A program made the position numbers and the translations under genes. The notes below the pieces were generated by a model. It made no database searches and was not told where the DNA came from. It was given only the letters and a program-made list of their open reading frames with translations. A DNA stretch of 64,000 bases from Limonium bicolor (taxonomy: Eukaryota; Streptophyta; Magnoliopsida; Caryophyllales; Plumbaginaceae): NCBI GenBank assembly GCA_023374045.1, contig CM041777.1, forward strand, positions 485,995,594 to 486,059,593, given 5' to 3'. Of this stretch, positions 9,536-20,696 are shown one piece after another (positions within the stretch are counted from its first letter, which is position 1; each line of letters starts with the position of its first letter).

Positions 9536-12500
9536 AACTTGTAAAAAAAAACAGAAAAGAATGTGACTTATGTAGTTAACCCTAGGGGGGTATAATGAAG
9601 GTAACCTAGGGTAAGTTAGACATTAAAAACATGTCATACAACCATGTTAAATACTTAGTAAGTTTGAAGTTAAATAAATAATTAACCGACGTTATTAACT
9701 ATGTATAGGAGTGACCTACGGAGGAAATCAATCGAGGCAAGGACCAAGGTATGGTTTTCTTGCAGTCTGTTGTCTACCGGTTTACACCGGCTTGGGTGTT
9801 GTTTGCTTTTCTATGTGTTACGACCTTATAAGATTAAGGCATGAAAAGAGTTTACGGTTGTTATATATTATGATGTTGTATTATTGTGACTCCATTCCCT
9901 TGGTGTGTCTAACAAGACCTAAACACTTGCTTGTGTGTGACTTAACAATATATTGTGTGATCACTAACAAGTGCTAACCGGGGAGTGAGGAGTCCGGTCA
10001 TGTTCCGGCCACGCGTGTGAGGACAGGAGTCGATGTCATATCCGGTTCGGCTCTCTTGGTGTATGTATAGGTTGTATTCCAATTTGGTTTCAACCTTCCC
10101 TTAGCTTATCCAAAGCTAGTTTACTGACTCACGTCGGGCCACGGGGCATACAAATGTTATTTCGGTGTGCTTGGGATTACTATATCCGACACACCTTGGG
10201 TATAAGTTAACCGTTCGATATACTGGACGGTAACGAGGTTGGTAACGAGCTTAGCACGAGATTGGCATTAATCTCTAGGCTCACTATGTATACTAACTAT
10301 GGTGGAAGGTTCCTTGTGTGAACCGGTTCATGGTGTTATGTATTGTTGTGGTGTTATGAAATTTCCCTTGCTATGCTATGGTGTATATATGTTGGATGTT
10401 TAAAATGAATGCCATGTTATCATGACAATTGGTTGCGCGTATCCCGGTAGCCGATGGGCTGCGCGTTAACCATACCAGCAAAGGGTGACCCCCTCGGGGG
10501 CTCCATATTTTTACTGCAGGATGAGGATCGAAGAAGCAGAGTGGCTCTAGATCCTAGGTCGTTGATGTACTTTTGGTTATTTTGGTTGTTGAGCCCGGGA
10601 TACGCCTGTGCTCCCGAGGCATTACGTTTGGGTACCGTTTGATAAACAGTAGTGGATGTTTACAGTTGGTAGTGTAATTGTGATGTAAATTAAATACTCG
10701 GTATTGTTGGTTATGTATATATGTGGATGTTAGGACCTATGCTCGGGAGTCTGATCATCAGACCGATACACTTGTATTTATTCTGCCTAGTTAACCATGT
10801 GGGTGGTTAACGGCGTTGTAACACACAGCGTTAGTTATTGTTTGGTTGGTTACTTCCGCTGCGATTTCGGTAGTTGGTAGGGGCGTTGTAGGGGTGTTAC
10901 ACTCGGCAACCCTGACAGAAGAGGACCTCCAATCTCCACCTACGACTACTACCAGACGTGGACTGCGAGATCGCTCCAAGAAAGCGCCATCTACAACTGG
11001 GCATATCCCTGCACCGTCCTCAAAGCGCAAGGTCGTAGATTCTCCTGCTCAACAATCCCGCTCTTCGAAGCGCAAGAAGTCTATGGGAAAATCTCTGTCC
11101 AGAGCTAAGGCAAAGGCTTACATCTTGAACGATCACAAAATCCAAGTCGAGCTTACCCTCAGAAGCCTGTCTTCGGTCGTGCCCTACTCGAATCGGACAT
11201 TGTTCCTGGTAAGCTGATAGACTGTGACTGGCTGGAGAATAACTCTTTAGAGTCTTTAGGAGAAGCCTTGCGTTTCCAAGGTTGGGATAAATTGTTTAAG
11301 TCTGAGACTGTGTATTACCCCGAATATCTGTTCCGTTCATTCAAAACATGGAATTTGTATCTCCCTTTGAATTCAAGACTGAAGTTGCTGGCAAGAAAAT
11401 GATTATTTCACCTGCATGGCTTGCTATGATGTTAGAAGTTCCCCTAGATGGGACTGGCTGAATTTAATCCACAGAAAATTGATGTAGCGCCCATACCGAG
11501 GTAGTCAATCACTTTGCCCAGTCTCGCGTGAGTTTTAGACTCAAGCACTACCCTCAGAGGGATTTAGCAATCTTGCCCTGTCTGTTACATATGATTACCT
11601 ATTAATGCCTTCTTCCACGGTCTGACATGAGGGACAAGTTATGATGGAGAAATATGTGACTACTTCTACCACATAGGCAGTGTACCTATCGTTTTGCGGG
11701 TATAGTGATTAAATGGGGTTGTCGATCTCAGGGACCTCGTATAATTAATTGACAAATATTTAATTAACTGAGAAATTAAGTTAAACTAAAGAAAACAAGA
11801 AGTATCACTTTTTCGGTTTTGAATGATTGATTAAAAAGAAACTAAACTGCAAGGAGAAATAGAACAATTTAAAGGGTAAATAAACACAGAGGGATTTAAA
11901 GAGTGGTGAATGTGATAAATAGAAAAGCGCACCCCGGGTTGTTTGCTTACCTATTCCTTTTTATATCTGTTACTAAATTCTTCCTTCAATTTTACTGTAA
12001 TAACTCAGAAACTTTAATTAATTCATTAACGACTAAGTATAATGAATCCTGACCAATTGTTAGATCTAGCAGCACACTAATGCTCTAGACCGGACACAAT
12101 TAATTGCATAAAGAGCAGTTTCTATTGGAGTCTAATTAACCTATAGGCGGGATCACGCTTCTAGCTGTTAATTAGGTTCAACTTCCTTCGTCTCGTTATC
12201 TATCTCAGCTCTCGCATATTAATAAGATAACTACAAGGGTTGTTCTAATTACTGGTCAAATAATTAAACATTTGAAGGACAAGAATTGAACTGTTGCAGA
12301 TAACAAAATTTATCTGAAGAATCACATAACAGAATTCAAGAAATAGGTTCGCTTCCCAACCCGGGAAGCTAAAATACTCACTCGCTCATCGTTACAAAAA
12401 CAACGATAACAGAGAAGGAATGCATTAAATAAATTAAAGTAAGGTAAGAGGTAACTCCAGTTTAGAAGTTCACTCCGGTTCCTGCTTCAACTTCGCCTTG

Positions 12501-12714
12501 CGTTGCCTCGACTGCTAACTTTATTCCCGTAAAGCTGGTGTGTAACAGGAAAATAAAATGAAAAGTGGGATGTATGTGTTACGTGGGGATTTAATAGAGT
12601 GGATGGGTGATGATTTCTGATAGAGGGAATGAAGTGAATGGAGCACGATCGTGAGAGAGGGAGTATGGCAGATGATTGGTTGATGGATCCTTTTCTAGCA
12701 ACCAGAGTGTGGGG

Positions 12715-12722
12715 TTTATATA
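12715..12722 (-). promoter_or_regulatory. TATA box of the left Athila LTR
   Basis: On the - strand the sequence reads CCTATATAAACCC, a strong plant TATA box, conserved in the right LTR at 21189-21196. It is the likely Pol II promoter of the element. Confidence 0.65.
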
Positions 12723-13014
12723 GGCTGAGGAAATGAGAAGCAGACAACGGAGAAGTCAGGGACGGTGCAGCTGGTGAGTCAAGATGATGGTGGAGTTGGT
12801 GAGCAGATCCGCGAAAATCGCAGTCAGAGATTTCATTCATGATCGGGCAGCAGCAATTGATTGCAGACAGAGCCGACGTCACGCGTTAGTGAATTAAGGT
12901 AGGCGCTGTCTGTAATTAATGAAGGAGCAGTTCGACTGCGGCGCCGCAAAGGAAGGAAGAAGATAAACAGCAGCGAAGTTCGCCGCGTTAAAATCTGGAT
13001 TTTTAGACACGACC

Positions 13015-13240
13015 GCCTTGTTGTCGCCCAGACCCACGCAGTCACGTATGTGTGTCCGCCATCCTGTCCGCGCAAAACCATGCGGACGTGTGTATGTCTC
13101 TTGTCCGCGCCTCTTGTCCGCGCGAGTTTATGCGGACGCGGGCTATTCGTGTCCGCCCAGGCGTCCGCGCCTCTTCATGCGGACTCAGCTTGTGTCTGCG
13201 CCTCTGTCCGCGCAAACTAATGCGGACACACCTTGTGTCA
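13015..13240 (-). repeat. GTCCGC/GCGGAC word cluster, left Athila LTR
   Basis: About ten copies of GTCCGC or its complement GCGGAC occur here, often as GCGGAC plus ATG-containing linkers. Spacing is less regular than in families A and B. The cluster lies about 300-500 bp upstream of the TATA box on the - strand, hence in U3. Confidence 0.75.
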
Positions 13241-13511
13241 CCGCCACTGTTCTCTATTTTACTGCAATCTTCAACCGGCTCCACATTCTTCGTTATAAGT
13301 CCGTTTTACTCGCCGTTTGTTGCGTTGGAAAGGTTGTGACATAAACTATTTGATTCCAACACTTTTTCCTCCATTTAACACATAAAAATATATCAATTCA
13401 TATCAAAACATAAATATAAGAAAATCGTAAGATAAGTAAGAAAATTACTTGAAATACTGCAAATTATAAGGTAATTAAACCCTTAAAAGTCTATATATTT
13501 TGCACTTATCA

Positions 13512-13526
13512 AACTTCCTCACACTT
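13512..13526 (-). promoter_or_regulatory. Polypurine tract of the left Athila 3' end
   Basis: On the - strand AAGTGTGAGGAAGTT abuts the LTR start TGATAAG. Slightly upstream is TTGAGGACAAGCAA (about 13535-13548), a phrase widely seen just before Athila-type 3' LTRs. The tract primes plus-strand DNA synthesis. Confidence 0.75.
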
Positions 13527-14780
13527 ATCTTTTGCTTGTCCTCAAGCAAATAAAGAACAAACTTTCTCTAAGGTCACAGTATCAAACTCCGGGATTCAAC
13601 AATCATGGAAGGAAATCAAGCTAAATGGCAATCAAGAGAATAATCCTGCTCTTAGATGTAGGTTTTTGTAAACAGTGAAACAGAAAATTTTTAATAAGAG
13701 CCTGGATAAGTTAGATTGTAAAAATTGAACATAGATTAGCTCGGAACCTTCCACCAATTTCTTTTCTCTAACCTTTGGATGACAAGGGGTGTGAAGTAAT
13801 GCCTTATTCCGCAATACCTTTCAACACCACATACTCATGATCAAAATATGAAAAATTGCGACAATCATTCATCCCCCAGACTTTTCTCTTCACCCATGTA
13901 GCGGCTTTGGGCCTTCTATCCCAGATCTCAAGACCTTAGGTAGATGGGTGATGAGGCACCCCAAGGACTTAATAACCGAATGAAGAGGCCTGTTTTGGTT
14001 CAGAAAAACTTCATTATATGATCAGAGGAGTACCTTGCCTTATCCTTTCCATACCAAACTTTCACTTAGTTCCATGATTGCCAAGCTAAGGTAGTTCAAT
14101 TTCCAAAATCAGCTTATCCACCAGATTTCAGTGAAAATAGATTTAATTTTGAAGAAAGAATTTGATACACACAAACAACGTCAAGTAGAACGATCCTTGA
14201 GGTTTCATCAGGCTTGATTTCAAAAACTTCCACAAAAATTTTAGCCCGAAAATTCAACATGTATGGCCTTTAGAGAAGCTTACTATCATAATTAGAGAAC
14301 AATAAAAATCAAGTGCGGCATTAGGTACTACTGGCATATTTTCAGGGAAAGGTCAAAACTTCCTCACACTTAAGAGGAGCAATGTCCTCATTGTTCATAA
14401 AATAATCAAGAAAAGACCTTTCAAAATATGCCAGACTCATGAAGGATTCATTTAGGACGCTAGGACTTAATCAATCAACAGTTAAAGCACGAGTGGCTGA
14501 ACATAAATATTAAAAATAAAGGAACTGAGACTCCCCTGATATCGTGAGATTGAGGAAGGTGCCCTTCCTCACACTTAAAGCATTGGCGGTGGGGTCGATG
14601 ATCCTCACACTTGAGTCTAAGCCAGGGTTCAGCTTGGAGTGATTGCAACAAACGGTTTACCTACACACACTGTCGAATACCAAAATAACGCTAGGAAGCG
14701 TTGCGTTAATAGCACAGGTACAATTACCTCCTTCCTCTTCTTTCTTCTGCTCCGTTTTTTATAAATATATATATATATAA
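13527..14780 (-). other. Athila 3' non-coding region, left arm
   Basis: No ORF with recognisable content. It is the inverted copy of about 19093-20423, with a small indel near 13855 against about 20030-20085. It contains two further purine-rich AAGTGTGAGGAAG phrases (about 14355-14375 and 14565-14580) that look like internal repeats of the polypurine region. It ends inward in a TA-rich microsatellite at about 14764-14790. Confidence 0.7.
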
Positions 14781-14893
14781 CTATATATTAGAGAGAAATA
14801 TATGCGTAGCTTTAAACATGAATTGAAAAGTACCCCTGGCTTGCCTCCCAGTCAGCTGCCCTCTTATAGTCATTGGCTGGACTTGTGGAGTAG

Positions 14894-16288
14894 CTAACCT
14901 GCAATTGGATCTTTAAGAGATACTTTATATGTAGCAGCTTGATCCAGTGTAGTACCCAAAAATTTCTTAACTCTTGACCCATTGACTTTAAATGTTTCCC
15001 CCTTTGCATTGGCGAGTTGAATCGCACCGAATGGGGAAATGCTAATAATAGGGTAAGGTCCTGACCAGTATGATTTCAGCTTACCTGGGAAGAATTTGAG
15101 CATGGAGTTGAAAAGCAGGACTTGGTCCCCCACCTTAAATTCTCGATTGGTGATCATCTTGTCATGCCAGCGCTTGGTACGTTCCTTATATTACAGCATT
15201 CTCGTAAGATTCGTTCCTGAGTCTCTCCAACTCTGTCAACTGGAACTTGCATTTATTAACCGGTTTGCTGTAGGTCAAAATTAAGAGCTTTCAAGGCCCA
15301 ATATGACTTGTATTCCAATTCCACAGGCAAGTGGCATGCCTTCCCAAAAAACCAACTTGTAGGGAGACATGCCAATTGGCGTTTTGAAAGCAGTGCGGTA
15401 GGCCCAGAGCGCTTCATCTAATCTAGTGACCAATCCTTACGAGAAGAGTTCACCGTCTTTTGTAAGATCCACTTGAGCTCTCGGTTGTCACTTCGGCCTG
15501 CCCATTTGTTTGAGGATGGTAGGGTAAGGCAACTTATGTCGAACCCCATACTTCTTTAATAGTGCTTCAAACTGGCGGTTACATAAATGGGAGCCACTGT
15601 CACTGATTATGGCTCGAGGAACACCGAATCGAGTGAAAATATTTTTCTTGAGGAACTTCACAACAGTTTTAGCATCATTAGTAGAACAGGCAAGGGCTTC
15701 CGCCCATTTTGAAACATAATCAACAGCTACTAAGATGTAAAGATTACCGAAAGAGTTTGGGAAGGGACCATAAAATCAATACCCCAGACGTCAAATAGCT
15801 CAACTTCTAACATGTTATTCAGTGGTAGCTCATTCCGACGAGATAGATTACCTTGCCTTTGACACCGATCACATGTTGAAACAAAAGCATGACAATCTTG
15901 TGAAGGGTGTTCCAGAAAAAACCTGATTCTAGTATTTTTACGGCGGTTCGAGTGGCGCCATGATGTCACCGGCTTCTCTGGAATGGCAATAGAGGAGAAT
16001 GTTTCTGACCTCTGACTTCTGGACACATCTCCTAATGATTCCATCTGCACAGACTTTAAACAGATAAGGGTCATCCCAAAAATAATGTTTGACAATGGAA
16101 AAGAACCTCTTTCTTTGGTGATAAGTCATATCAGCTGGAACAATCTTCCTAACAAGGTAGTTAGCGATATCAGCAAACCATGGATCCTCAACATCTTCTG
16201 CTGCAAATGCTGACTCATCAGGGAAGGACTCGTTGATGGGAGTCCCATCATCAGATGCCTCCATCTTGGACAGATGATCAGCTACCAA
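14894..16288 (-). pseudogene. Athila integrase, frameshifted
   Basis: Read right to left it contains a linker (YHQRKRFFSIVKHYFWDDPY, about 16040-16110), a zinc-finger half with SREAGD then CHAFVSTCDRCQRQGN (about 15840-15890), and a core beginning VWGIDFM (about 15775). The second catalytic Asp lies in IISDSGSH (about 15600) and the Glu in SDNRELKW (about 15475). The C-terminal domain (14894-15157) has FKVGDQVLLFNSMLKFFPGK and a GPY-like SGPYPI motif, ending at a stop. Integrase would insert the cDNA. The D, D and E positions are all visible, but the frame is broken several times between 15160 and 15990. No chromodomain is present, as expected for Athila. Confidence 0.85.
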
Positions 16289-16497
16289 TTTTGTGTTCCC
16301 TTCTTGTCCCTGATTTCAATATCAAATTCTTGCAGTAGGAGAATCCACCTAATTAACCTGGGTTTTGACTCTGCCTTAGCAAACAAATACTTAAGAGCAG
16401 AGTGGTCAGTATGTACAATAATTTTACCACCCAGTAAATAGGATCGAAACTTATCTAGAGCAAAAACTACCGCTAGTAATTTTTTCTGTGGTTGCAT
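16255..16497 (-). pseudogene. Athila RNase H
   Basis: The frame 16282-16497 reads [20 protein letters not shown], then [19 protein letters not shown] and [17 protein letters not shown]. These are standard Athila RNase H wording. Next to it, in another frame, comes VADHLSKME (about 16260-16288), so a frameshift separates them. RNase H would remove the RNA template. The upstream (N-terminal) part, about 16500-16690, is degenerate. Confidence 0.85.
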
Positions 16498-16689
16498 AAA
16501 TTTTTCTAGGCATCATTCAAAGTTCGACTTGCATAATATACTACCCGAAGAATTTTATCAATCTTCTGACATAACACGGCTCCACAGCGTAATCACTAGC
16601 GTCAACATTATCTCAAAAGGGAGTGACCAATCAGGAGACACAACAACGAGGTGCAGAAATCAGCTTTTCTTTTAATAAATTAAAAGCTT

Positions 16690-17698
16690 TTAGACATTCT
16701 TCAGAAAAATGGAACTTAACATCTTTGTGAGTAGATCACATAGAGGTTTAGAGATTTTGGAAAAATCTTTAATGAATCTTCTATAAAAACCTGCATGTCC
16801 AAGAAAACTACGAATATCTCTAACATAAGATGGGGTGGGGAGCTTTTCAATTACCTCGACTTTAGCCCGGTCTACCTCAATACCTTTTGAAGAAATTTTG
16901 TGGCCCAGGACGATTCCTTCTCGAACCATGAAGTGGCATTTTTTCCAATTTAACACCAGATTGGTTTCTTCACACCTGGACATCACAAGATCAAGGTTTT
17001 CTAGACAGGATTCAAATGTTAGACCATAAACAGAAAAATCGTCCATAAAAACCTAATGCACTTCTCAATATATTCAGCAAAGATGGCCATCATACAACTT
17101 TGAAACGTGGCAGGGAGCATTACATAATCCAAATGGCATTCTTTTATAACTATAGGTTCCATACGGACAGGTAAAAGTTGTCTTATCCTGATCCTCAGGA
17201 GCTATAGGGATTGAAAGTAACCTGAAAAGCCATCCAGAAAGCAGTAGTAGTCATGTCCAGCTAGTGTTTCCAACATTTGATCAATGAAAGGTAATGGAAA
17301 ATGGTCCTTACGAGTGGCGTCATTTAACTTTCTATAATCAATACAAACCCGCCATCCTGTAGTGGGGCGCTGGGTAATCAGCTCACCCTTTTCATTAGGA
17401 ACCATCGTTATTCCTCCTTTCTTGGTACTACCTGAACTGGACTGACCCATTTACTGTCTAAAATAGGGTAAATAATGCCTGCATCGAGTAGTTTGATTAC
17501 CTCTTTCTTAACTACCTCTTTTAGGACTGGGTTAAGACGCAGCTGAGGCTGAGCCAATGGTCGGTAGTTATCTTCCATATAGATTCGGTGAGAACACAAC
17601 TGAGGGCTGATTCCTTTAATATCTGCTATCGACCAACCAATAGCTGATGTGTGATTACGCAATACCTCCATTAGTTGCTTCTCTTGAGTTCCTGTCAA
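16690..17698 (-). pseudogene. Athila reverse transcriptase
   Basis: Three frame pieces are visible. Positions 17408-17698 hold the RT entry (RNHTSAIGWSIADIKGISPQ and LLDAGIIYPI.DSKWVSPVQ). Positions 17202-17450 hold GWRVCIDYRKLNDATRKDHF and PLPFIDQMLE. Positions 16690-17046 hold the catalytic FMDDFSVYG (about 17020-17046), followed by GHKISSKGIEVD and FLGHAGFYRRFIKDFS. The block between 17047 and 17201 still translates as RT (YGTYSYKRMPFG region) in another frame. FMDD is usual for this lineage. At least two frameshifts disable it. Confidence 0.9.
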
Positions 17699-18183
17699 GT
17701 CAGAAGAGATTATAACAGGTAATTCAGATGGTTCGTAAGAAAGGAATATTTCAAGTGAGAGGGAAGAGGTTTCATCTCCACTGTAGGAGGTTTCTCAATA
17801 GACGGTCTTGGCGGTCAGCACTCCGCTCGACTTTCTCAAATTGCTGCTGGTACTTGTGGAAGTGTGGCCGCCTTTTGTTTAACTCTTCAGCCATGAGGGC
17901 CATATCTGGATCCTCATCATTAGCTTCACAAGATGCCAAAGACATCTTTCCAGGATTTCTCCTCTTCTCTGCTTAAAATAGTTTCATGCACTAAAGAGTC
18001 AACAACATCTATTGCAAAGCAGATTGAACAGTGGCAGGATGCTTCATGTTGCGTGTCATGTCGAAAACAACCGCTCATCATGAAATCTTAGAATAATCTT
18101 ACCTCCTTCACATCAATGAGAGTGCGGGCAGTTCTCATAAATGGTCTACCCAAAATTAGCGGTACATCTGTATCTCCTCCATA
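17699..18183 (-). other. Athila protease-RT linker, degenerate
   Basis: It sits between the protease and RT readings of the - strand pol. No single frame stays open, and no motif is recognisable beyond scattered charged residues. The 82-codon + strand ORF at 17728-17976 is antisense to this and has no family resemblance. Confidence 0.5.
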
Positions 18184-18552
18184 TCAATGATGATAATCAG
18201 CAGGAAAATCAGCAGGGAAAATAAATTTATCAATAGAAACTACCAAGTCCTCAACTTTTCCTTTAGGATAGATTATGGAATGGTCTGCTAGTTGTAATTG
18301 AACAGAAGTGGGACCACATTGACCGACGCCTAATTTATTGAAAATAGATAAAGGCATCAAATTAATACTTGCTCCTAAATCACATAAACCGTTACCACAA
18401 TCCACCTTCTCGATAGCGCATGGAATGATGGGAAGACCTGGATCTCCTAACTTGGGTGGCAGTTTCTTCAGGAGAACTGCAGATACTCTTTCTGTCAATT
18501 TGACTGTGTCAGACTCTAGCAAAGAACGCCTGTTCGACAAAATATCCTTCAT
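18184..18552 (-). pseudogene. Athila aspartic protease region
   Basis: The 122-codon frame reads KKLPPKLGDPGLPIIPCAI, then NGLCDLGASINLMPLSIFNK, and VQLQLADHSIIYPKGKVEDL. DLGASINLMP is the Athila form of the retroviral-type protease active site (DLG in place of the usual DSG or DTG). The protease would process the gag-pol polyprotein. The frame closes at 18184, where the RT-ward part is out of frame. Confidence 0.85.
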
Positions 18553-19088
18553 AAATTAGCATACATAGGCATTTGAGACAAAGCATCAGGAAAAGGGATG
18601 TTAATAGTTAATTTCTTAAAGATATTAAGAAATTTTCCATATTGCTCGTCCATGTTCTTTTTCTTTGTCTGTTAGGGAATGGAATAGGAGGATTATAAGA
18701 GAGTTGAGAGGGTTTAATAGTGAGAGATTCAGGAGACTCCTTCTCCTGGGATTTGTTGTTTCCTCCACTTCAGGTTGAGATTCAGCTGGTTTATTAAAAT
18801 CTTCATCAATTTCTGGAACATCAGAAACTAGTTCCTTGCCGCTTCTCAGAGTTACTGCTTTTGCGTGCTCCCTTGGGTTAGGGTCAGGCTGACTGGCAGT
18901 GACCCCGTTGGTCGTTGTGCCAGCTGTTGTGAAATTTGACTCATTTGCCTCTCTAAGCTTAGGTTGATAGAAGCTTGATCAGCGTTTCTAGCGGCTTGTT
19001 CAGAAAGTTTGGCTTCTATTTCGGCAAACCTGGATTTTGTAGTTTGGCCTTGTTTAAGGATCCTTCTGCCAGCATATTCTCAATTGAG

Positions 19089-19091
<3 letters not shown>
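18553..19091 (-). pseudogene. Athila gag C-terminal part, truncated
   Basis: From right to left, pieces read ENMLAEGSLNKAKLQN, a coiled-coil-like block with ERQMSQISQQLAQRPTG, an acidic linker, and FLNIFKKLTINIPFPDALSQ with MPMY (about 18560-18640). That last block just before the protease is typical of Athila gag. The N-terminal gag, the PBS and the 5' LTR are missing. The sequence stops at a palindrome and TA microsatellite at 19075-19135, the inner breakpoint of the rearrangement. Confidence 0.75.
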
Positions 19092-19127
<36 letters not shown>

Positions 19128-19135
19128 TATATATA
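19075..19135. repeat. Breakpoint palindrome plus TA microsatellite
   Basis: TATTCTCAATTGAGAATA (19075-19092) is a perfect 18-bp palindrome. It is followed by a TA repeat of about 40 bp. Gag coding sequence ends here and the inverted arm begins. The other arm has a shorter TA tract at about 14764-14790. Confidence 0.8.
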
Positions 19136-20423
19136 AACAAAAAAAAAAAGGAGGAGAAGAAGAAGGAGGTAAATGTACCTGTGCTATTAACGCAACGCTT
19201 CCTAGCGTTATTTTGGTATTCGACAGTGTGTGTAGGTAAACCGTTTGTTTGCAATCACTCCAAGCTGAACCCTTGCTTAGACTCAAGTGTGAGGATCATC
19301 GACCCCACCGCCAATGCTTTAAGTGTGAGGAAGGGCACCTTCCTCAATCTCACGATATCAGGGGAGTCTCAGTTCCTTTATTTTTAATATTTATGTTCAG
19401 CCACTCGTGCTTTAACTGTTGATTGATTAAGTCCACAGCGTCCTAAATGAATCCTTCATGAGTCTGGCATGTTTTGAAAGGTCTTTTCTTGATTATTTTA
19501 TGAACAATGAGGACATTGCTCCTCTTAAGTGTGAGGAAGTTTGACCTTTCCCTGAAAATATGCCAGTAGTACCTAATGCCACACTTGATTTTTATTGTTC
19601 TCTAATTATGATAGTAAGCTTCTCTAAAGGCCAATACATGTTGAATTTTCGGGCTAAAATTTTTTGTGGAAGTTTTTGAAATCAAGCCTGATGACAACCT
19701 CAAGAATCGTTCTGCTTGACGTTGTTTGTATGTATCAATTTCTTTCTTCAAAATTAAATCTATTTTCACTGAAATCTGGTGGATAAGCTGATTTTGGAAA
19801 TTGAACTACCTTAGCTTGGCAATCATGGAACTAAGTGAAAGTTTGGTATGGAAAGGATAAGGCAAGGTACTCCTCTGATCATATAATGAAGTTTTCTGAA
19901 CCAAAACAGGCCTCTTCATTCGGTTATTAAGTCCTTGGGGTGCCTCATCACCCATCTACCTAAGGTCTTGTGATCTGGGATAGAAGGCCCAAAGCCGCTA
20001 CATGGGTGAAGAAAAAGTCTGGGGGATGAAGCAAATTGCGCGAACAAGAAAAAAAAATGAACATACAAAACTCTTAATGCTGATGATTGTCGCAATTTTT
20101 CATATTTGATCATGAGTGATGGTGGTGTTGAAAGGTATTGCGGAATAAGGCATTACTTCACACCCCTTGTCATCCAAAGGTTAGAGAAAAGAAATTGGTG
20201 GAAGGTTCCGAGCTAATCTATGTTCAATTTTTACAATCTAACTTATCCATGCTCTTATTAAAAATTTCTGTTTCACTGTTTACAAAAACCTACACTAAGA
20301 GCAGGATTATTCTTTTGATTGCCATTTAGCTTGATTTCCTTCCACAATTGTTGAATCCCGAAGTTTGATACTGTGACCTTAGAGAAAGTTTGTTCTTTAT
20401 TTGCTTGAGGACAAGCAAAAGAT
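19136..20423 (+). other. Athila 3' non-coding region, right arm
   Basis: Non-coding, in + orientation, ending at the PPT before the right LTR. It repeats the purine-rich GTGAGGAAG phrase near 19323-19335 and 19530-19542. No coding sequence of a + strand Athila precedes it; the core to its left is on the - strand. Confidence 0.7.
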
Positions 20424-20438
20424 AAGTGTGAGGAAGTT
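20424..20438 (+). promoter_or_regulatory. Polypurine tract of the right Athila 3' end
   Basis: AAGTGTGAGGAAGTT directly precedes TGATAAGTGCG. TTGCTTGAGGACAAGCAA (20401-20418) lies just upstream and is itself an inverted repeat (TTGCTTG / CAAGCAA). Confidence 0.75.
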
Positions 20439-20696
20439 TGATAAGTGCGAAATATATAGACTTTTAAGGGTTCAATTACCTTATAATTTGCAGTATTTTA
20501 AGTAATATTTTTCACTTATCTTACGATTTTCCTAGATTTATGTTTTTATATGAATTGATATATTTTATGTGTTAAATGTAGGAAAAAGTGTTGGAATCAA
20601 ACAGTTTATTTCACAAGCTTTCCAACGCAACAAACGGCGAGTAAAACGGACTTATAACGAAGAATGTGGAGCCGGTTGAAGATTGGAGGAAAATAG

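Larger units (their letters stand above)
7000..10901 (+). mobile_element. Solo LTR, family A copy 2, 3.9 kb
   Basis: It starts TGAAATACCCC at 7000 and ends GGGGTGTTACA at 10901. The flanks are a perfect 5-bp target duplication, CTCGG (6995-6999 and 10902-10906), which fixes both ends. It is collinear with A1 throughout, with scattered small changes. It lacks PBS, PPT and interior, so it is a solo LTR. It contains the U3 hairpin (7268-7293), a doubled GGGCCTAAG motif (about 8490-8545) and the word array (9208-9535). It interrupts the env-position ORF of the copia element. Confidence 0.95.
6823..11460 (+). pseudogene. Env-position ORF with putative plant transposon protein domain, split by solo LTR A2
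   Basis: An ATG at 6823 opens MDSFEHLLVDENVHPLAMAK and a Pro/Ser-rich stretch, broken at 6999 by solo LTR A2. After the LTR (10902 onward) comes a basic Ser/Lys-rich stretch (SKRKKSMGKSLSRAKAKAY). Around 11175-11450, in more than one frame, a block reads roughly LIDCDWLENNSLESLGEALR, then YYPEYLFRSF and KKMIISPAWLAMMLEVP. That pattern (large hydrophobic, YYPE.., then L.ml.vP) resembles the domain labelled putative plant transposon protein in plant proteomes. A further piece near 11505-11600 reads like its C-terminal ILPCLLHMITY helix. Function is unknown. Frameshifts and the LTR insertion make it inactive. Confidence 0.6.
1..11644 (+). mobile_element. Degenerate Ty1/copia Sirevirus-like element, cut by window start
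   Basis: A copia element on the + strand enters from the left edge and runs to the Athila junction at 11644. Its pieces are 1-1077 (pol), 4995-5707 (RNase H), 5708-6999 (spacer and start of an env-position ORF) and 10902-11644 (rest of that ORF). Two solo LTRs, 1078-4994 and 7000-10901, are inserted in it. The Sirevirus assignment is inferred from the RT and RNase H wording and from a further ORF after pol, which is characteristic of that clade. No LTR of this element lies in the window. Multiple frameshifts and stops make it a dead copy. Confidence 0.8.
11645..13511 (-). mobile_element. Athila LTR, left copy
   Basis: On the - strand it starts TGATAAGTGC at 13511 and ends TATTTCTCCA at 11645, about 1.87 kb. 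The start directly follows a polypurine tract. It contains a TATA box (12715-12722) and, upstream of it, a GTCCGC word cluster (about 13015-13240). This is the true 3' LTR of the - strand Athila core. Confidence 0.85.
11645..14780 (+). repeat. Left arm of the 3.1-kb inverted repeat
   Basis: Reverse complement of about 19093-22264 over its whole length (LTR, PPT, 3' non-coding region). Recognisable anchor pairs: the outer ends TGGAGAAATA / TATTTCTCCA, the TATA boxes, the PPT-LTR junctions, and the inner TA microsatellites. Confidence 0.9.

Noticed and set aside
13018..13344. Overlapping ORFs on both strands at 13018-13344
   Set aside because: They are open only because the GTCCGC word cluster is GC-rich and lacks stops. 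The right LTR copy does not keep the same reading.
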